Shown here piece after piece: positions 62,666-64,000 of a stretch of DNA of 64,000 nucleotides. Source of the stretch: Leucobacter sp. UT-8R-CII-1-4. Its GTDB lineage: Bacteria; Actinomycetota; Actinomycetes; Actinomycetales; Microbacteriaceae. The DNA lies in contig NZ_JASCRS010000006.1 of NCBI RefSeq assembly GCF_030010235.1, positions 1 to 64,000 on the forward strand. Direction: 5' to 3'. The translations under genes and the position numbers were made by a program. Positions within the stretch are counted from its first letter, which is position 1, and every line of letters starts with the position of its first letter. Below the pieces are notes generated by a model. That model did no database searches and was not told where the DNA came from. It worked only from the letters and a program-made list of their open reading frames with translations.

Positions 62666-63631
62666 GTGAGCACAGCAACAACAGCACCGACTGGTGGTTT
62701 TCGACTTTCTCAGCATGAACTTGCCCTGATAGGCATCACTGTGCTGTGGGGCAGCACCTTCCTCGTCATTCACACGGCGATGAACTTCTCCGGCCCCATG
62801 TTCTTCGTCGGCATGCGCTTTTTGGTGGCTGGGCTCGCTGCTGCCGCCATTTTCTGGCGATGGCTACGTGGGATCACCCTGCTCGAACTTGGCGCCGGTG
62901 TTGCAATTGGTGCCGCCCTCGCGCTGGGTTATGGGTTGCAGACCATCGGTTTGCAAACCATTTCAAGCAGCATGTCGGGCTTTATCACGGCCTTCTACGT
63001 GCCACTCGTTCCGCTGATGCAATGGGCATTTTTGCGCAAGCCTCCCGGCAAAATGAGCCTGATTGGCGCCGGGCTCGCATTTGCCGGCCTCATTGTGCTC
63101 GGCGGCCCGGGTGCAGCAGGCTTCAATTTTGGTTTTGGCGAGTGGGCCACCGTCGCTGCGGCGGTAGCCTGCGCTGTCGAGGTCATTCTGATCAGCGCCT
63201 TCGCTTCAAAACGTGTCGAGTTTCGGCGTGTGACTGTCGTGCAACTGCTGGCAACGAGTGGTTTTGCGTTTCTCGCGATGCCGTTGACGGGTGAGACAGC
63301 GCCAGAGTTCGACTTGCGTTGGCTGATTCCTGCGGTAGCACTCGGTCTTGCCAGCATGCTCATTCAGCTCACCATGAACTGGGCGCAGCGACACGTCAGC
63401 GCCACGAGAGCAACCATCATCTATTCGGCAGAACCAGTCTGGGCTGGTGTGATTGGCGCGATTGCCGGCGATCAGCTGCCATGGTTTGCCTTTGTCGGTG
63501 CGGCCCTAATTATTACTGGTGTGCTGGTGAGTGAGATTAAGCCCAACCGCAAGCAGCTCGTGCAACCCGACGAAAGCGCCGAGTATTCACCCGTCTCGCC
63601 GCCCGGCGATCCAACGCCTACCGACTCGTAA
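62666..63631 (+). CDS. EamA-family (DMT) transporter
   Basis: A 321-residue protein with ten membrane helices in two EamA halves. It has ITVLWGSTFLVIHTAMNFSGPMFFVGMRFLVAG in pieces, GYGLQTIGLQTISSSMSGFITAFYVPLVPL, and a second half ending IAGDQLPWFAFVGAALIITGVLVSEI. Likely exports amino acids or metabolites (family). The start is GTG. A polar tail of 25 residues follows the last helix. The next gene begins 12 bases downstream. Confidence 0.9.
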   Translation: MSTATTAPTGGFRLSQHELALIGITVLWGSTFLVIHTAMNFSGPMFFVGMRFLVAGLAAAAIFWRWLRGITLLELGAGVAIGAALALGYGLQTIGLQTISSSMSGFITAFYVPLVPLMQWAFLRKPPGKMSLIGAGLAFAGLIVLGGPGAAGFNFGFGEWATVAAAVACAVEVILISAFASKRVEFRRVTVVQLLATSGFAFLAMPLTGETAPEFDLRWLIPAVALGLASMLIQLTMNWAQRHVSATRATIIYSAEPVWAGVIGAIAGDQLPWFAFVGAALIITGVLVSEIKPNRKQLVQPDESAEYSPVSPPGDPTPTDS

Positions 63632-63643
63632 CTGGAGCCAAGC

Positions 63644-64000
63644 GTGCAGCCACTCACCCCACACCGTCGCCGCATGGCGCTCTTTACGCTCGCCCTCGGC
63701 GGTTTTGCGATAGGCGTCACTGAGTTCGCCACGATGGGTGTGTTGCCCAACATTGCCGAGGATCTGCTGCCAGGTTTCACCGCGAACCCCGCACAGGGCA
63801 TTTCGCAAGCGGGGATCATCATTTCGCTCTATGCGCTCGGCGTGGTGATTGGCGCTCCCGTCATCACAGCACTGGCAGCGCGCGCCTCACAAACCACTCT
63901 CGTGTACTGGCTGCTTGGTGCTTTCGTGCTTGGTTCGATTGCCTCGGCGCTCGCGCCAACATTTGAGACGCTTGCGGTAGCCAGGCTGCTCGCGGGGCTG
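63644..64000 (+). CDS. MFS transporter (AraJ/YdhP-like), N-terminal part cut by window edge
   Basis: 119 codons are visible, open to the window end. GTG 63644 is preceded by TGGAG. Helix 1 is MALFTLALGGFAIGVTEFATMGVLPNIAEDLLP in pieces, typical of sugar-efflux/drug MFS pumps. Then helix 2 (GIIISLYALGVVIGAPVITALAARA) and helix 3 (YWLLGAFVLGSIASALAP). Probably cotranscribed with the EamA gene. Confidence 0.88.
   Translation, partial: MQPLTPHRRRMALFTLALGGFAIGVTEFATMGVLPNIAEDLLPGFTANPAQGISQAGIIISLYALGVVIGAPVITALAARASQTTLVYWLLGAFVLGSIASALAPTFETLAVARLLAGL

Overview
The window looks like a chromosomal stretch of a high-GC Gram-positive actinobacterium, most likely Micrococcales/Microbacteriaceae. 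G+C is about 58-60% by eye, which is low for that family. The evidence is a PriA that has lost its helicase motifs, a cydABDC operon with split CydD/CydC, a mycothiol-dependent nitroreductase (Rv2466c type), a Nei2-type glycosylase, oligoribonuclease Orn, a group II truncated haemoglobin, and many start codons placed exactly six bases after a TAnnnT -10 box (leaderless transcripts). I would not name a genus. There is no phage, insertion sequence or CRISPR array.

Layout. 1-1.6 kb: two coupled secreted-protein genes on the minus strand, an Rhs/YD-like protein cut by the left edge and a thrombospondin-type-3-like repeat protein. 1.9-5.7 kb: priA, metK, rpoZ, without the coaBC that usually sits between rpoZ and metK. 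5.8-12 kb: an unknown protein, a TesB thioesterase, and the competence/replication run comEA-comEC-holA. 12.1-16.9 kb: leuS, pabB and divergent pabC. 17-18.3 kb: an SPFH membrane protein with a small ribbon-helix-helix protein and a candidate operator. 18.4-24.2 kb: cydABDC. 24.5-26.3 kb: an App1-type phosphatase and YceI. 26.5-33.9 kb: an RpiR regulator followed by a complete UgpB/A/E/C-like ABC importer interleaved with a PtpB/LipA-like phosphatase and a metallophosphodiesterase, plausibly a route to take up and dephosphorylate an organophosphate. 34-42.5 kb: housekeeping genes (nei2-like, rpiB, nitroreductase, pepN-mscS-glbO, pdxH-like, amidohydrolase). 42.6-47.2 kb: a coupled pair of a SWIM zinc-finger protein and a 1072-residue protein of unknown function, the least understood module here. 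47.5 kb: tRNA-Arg(TCT). 47.6-51.8 kb: a large LuxR regulator next to an internalin-like leucine-rich repeat wall protein. 52-55.6 kb: two MFS exporters and a TetR. 55.7-62 kb: def, a second TetR and a peptide-type ABC importer with fused ATPases behind a strong palindromic operator. 62-64 kb: orn, an EamA transporter and an MFS gene cut by the right edge.

Most genes are in tight operons with ATGA/TTGA overlaps. Several gene ends carry hairpins with very long stems but no T-run. All functions are read from protein sequence by eye; no database search was possible.
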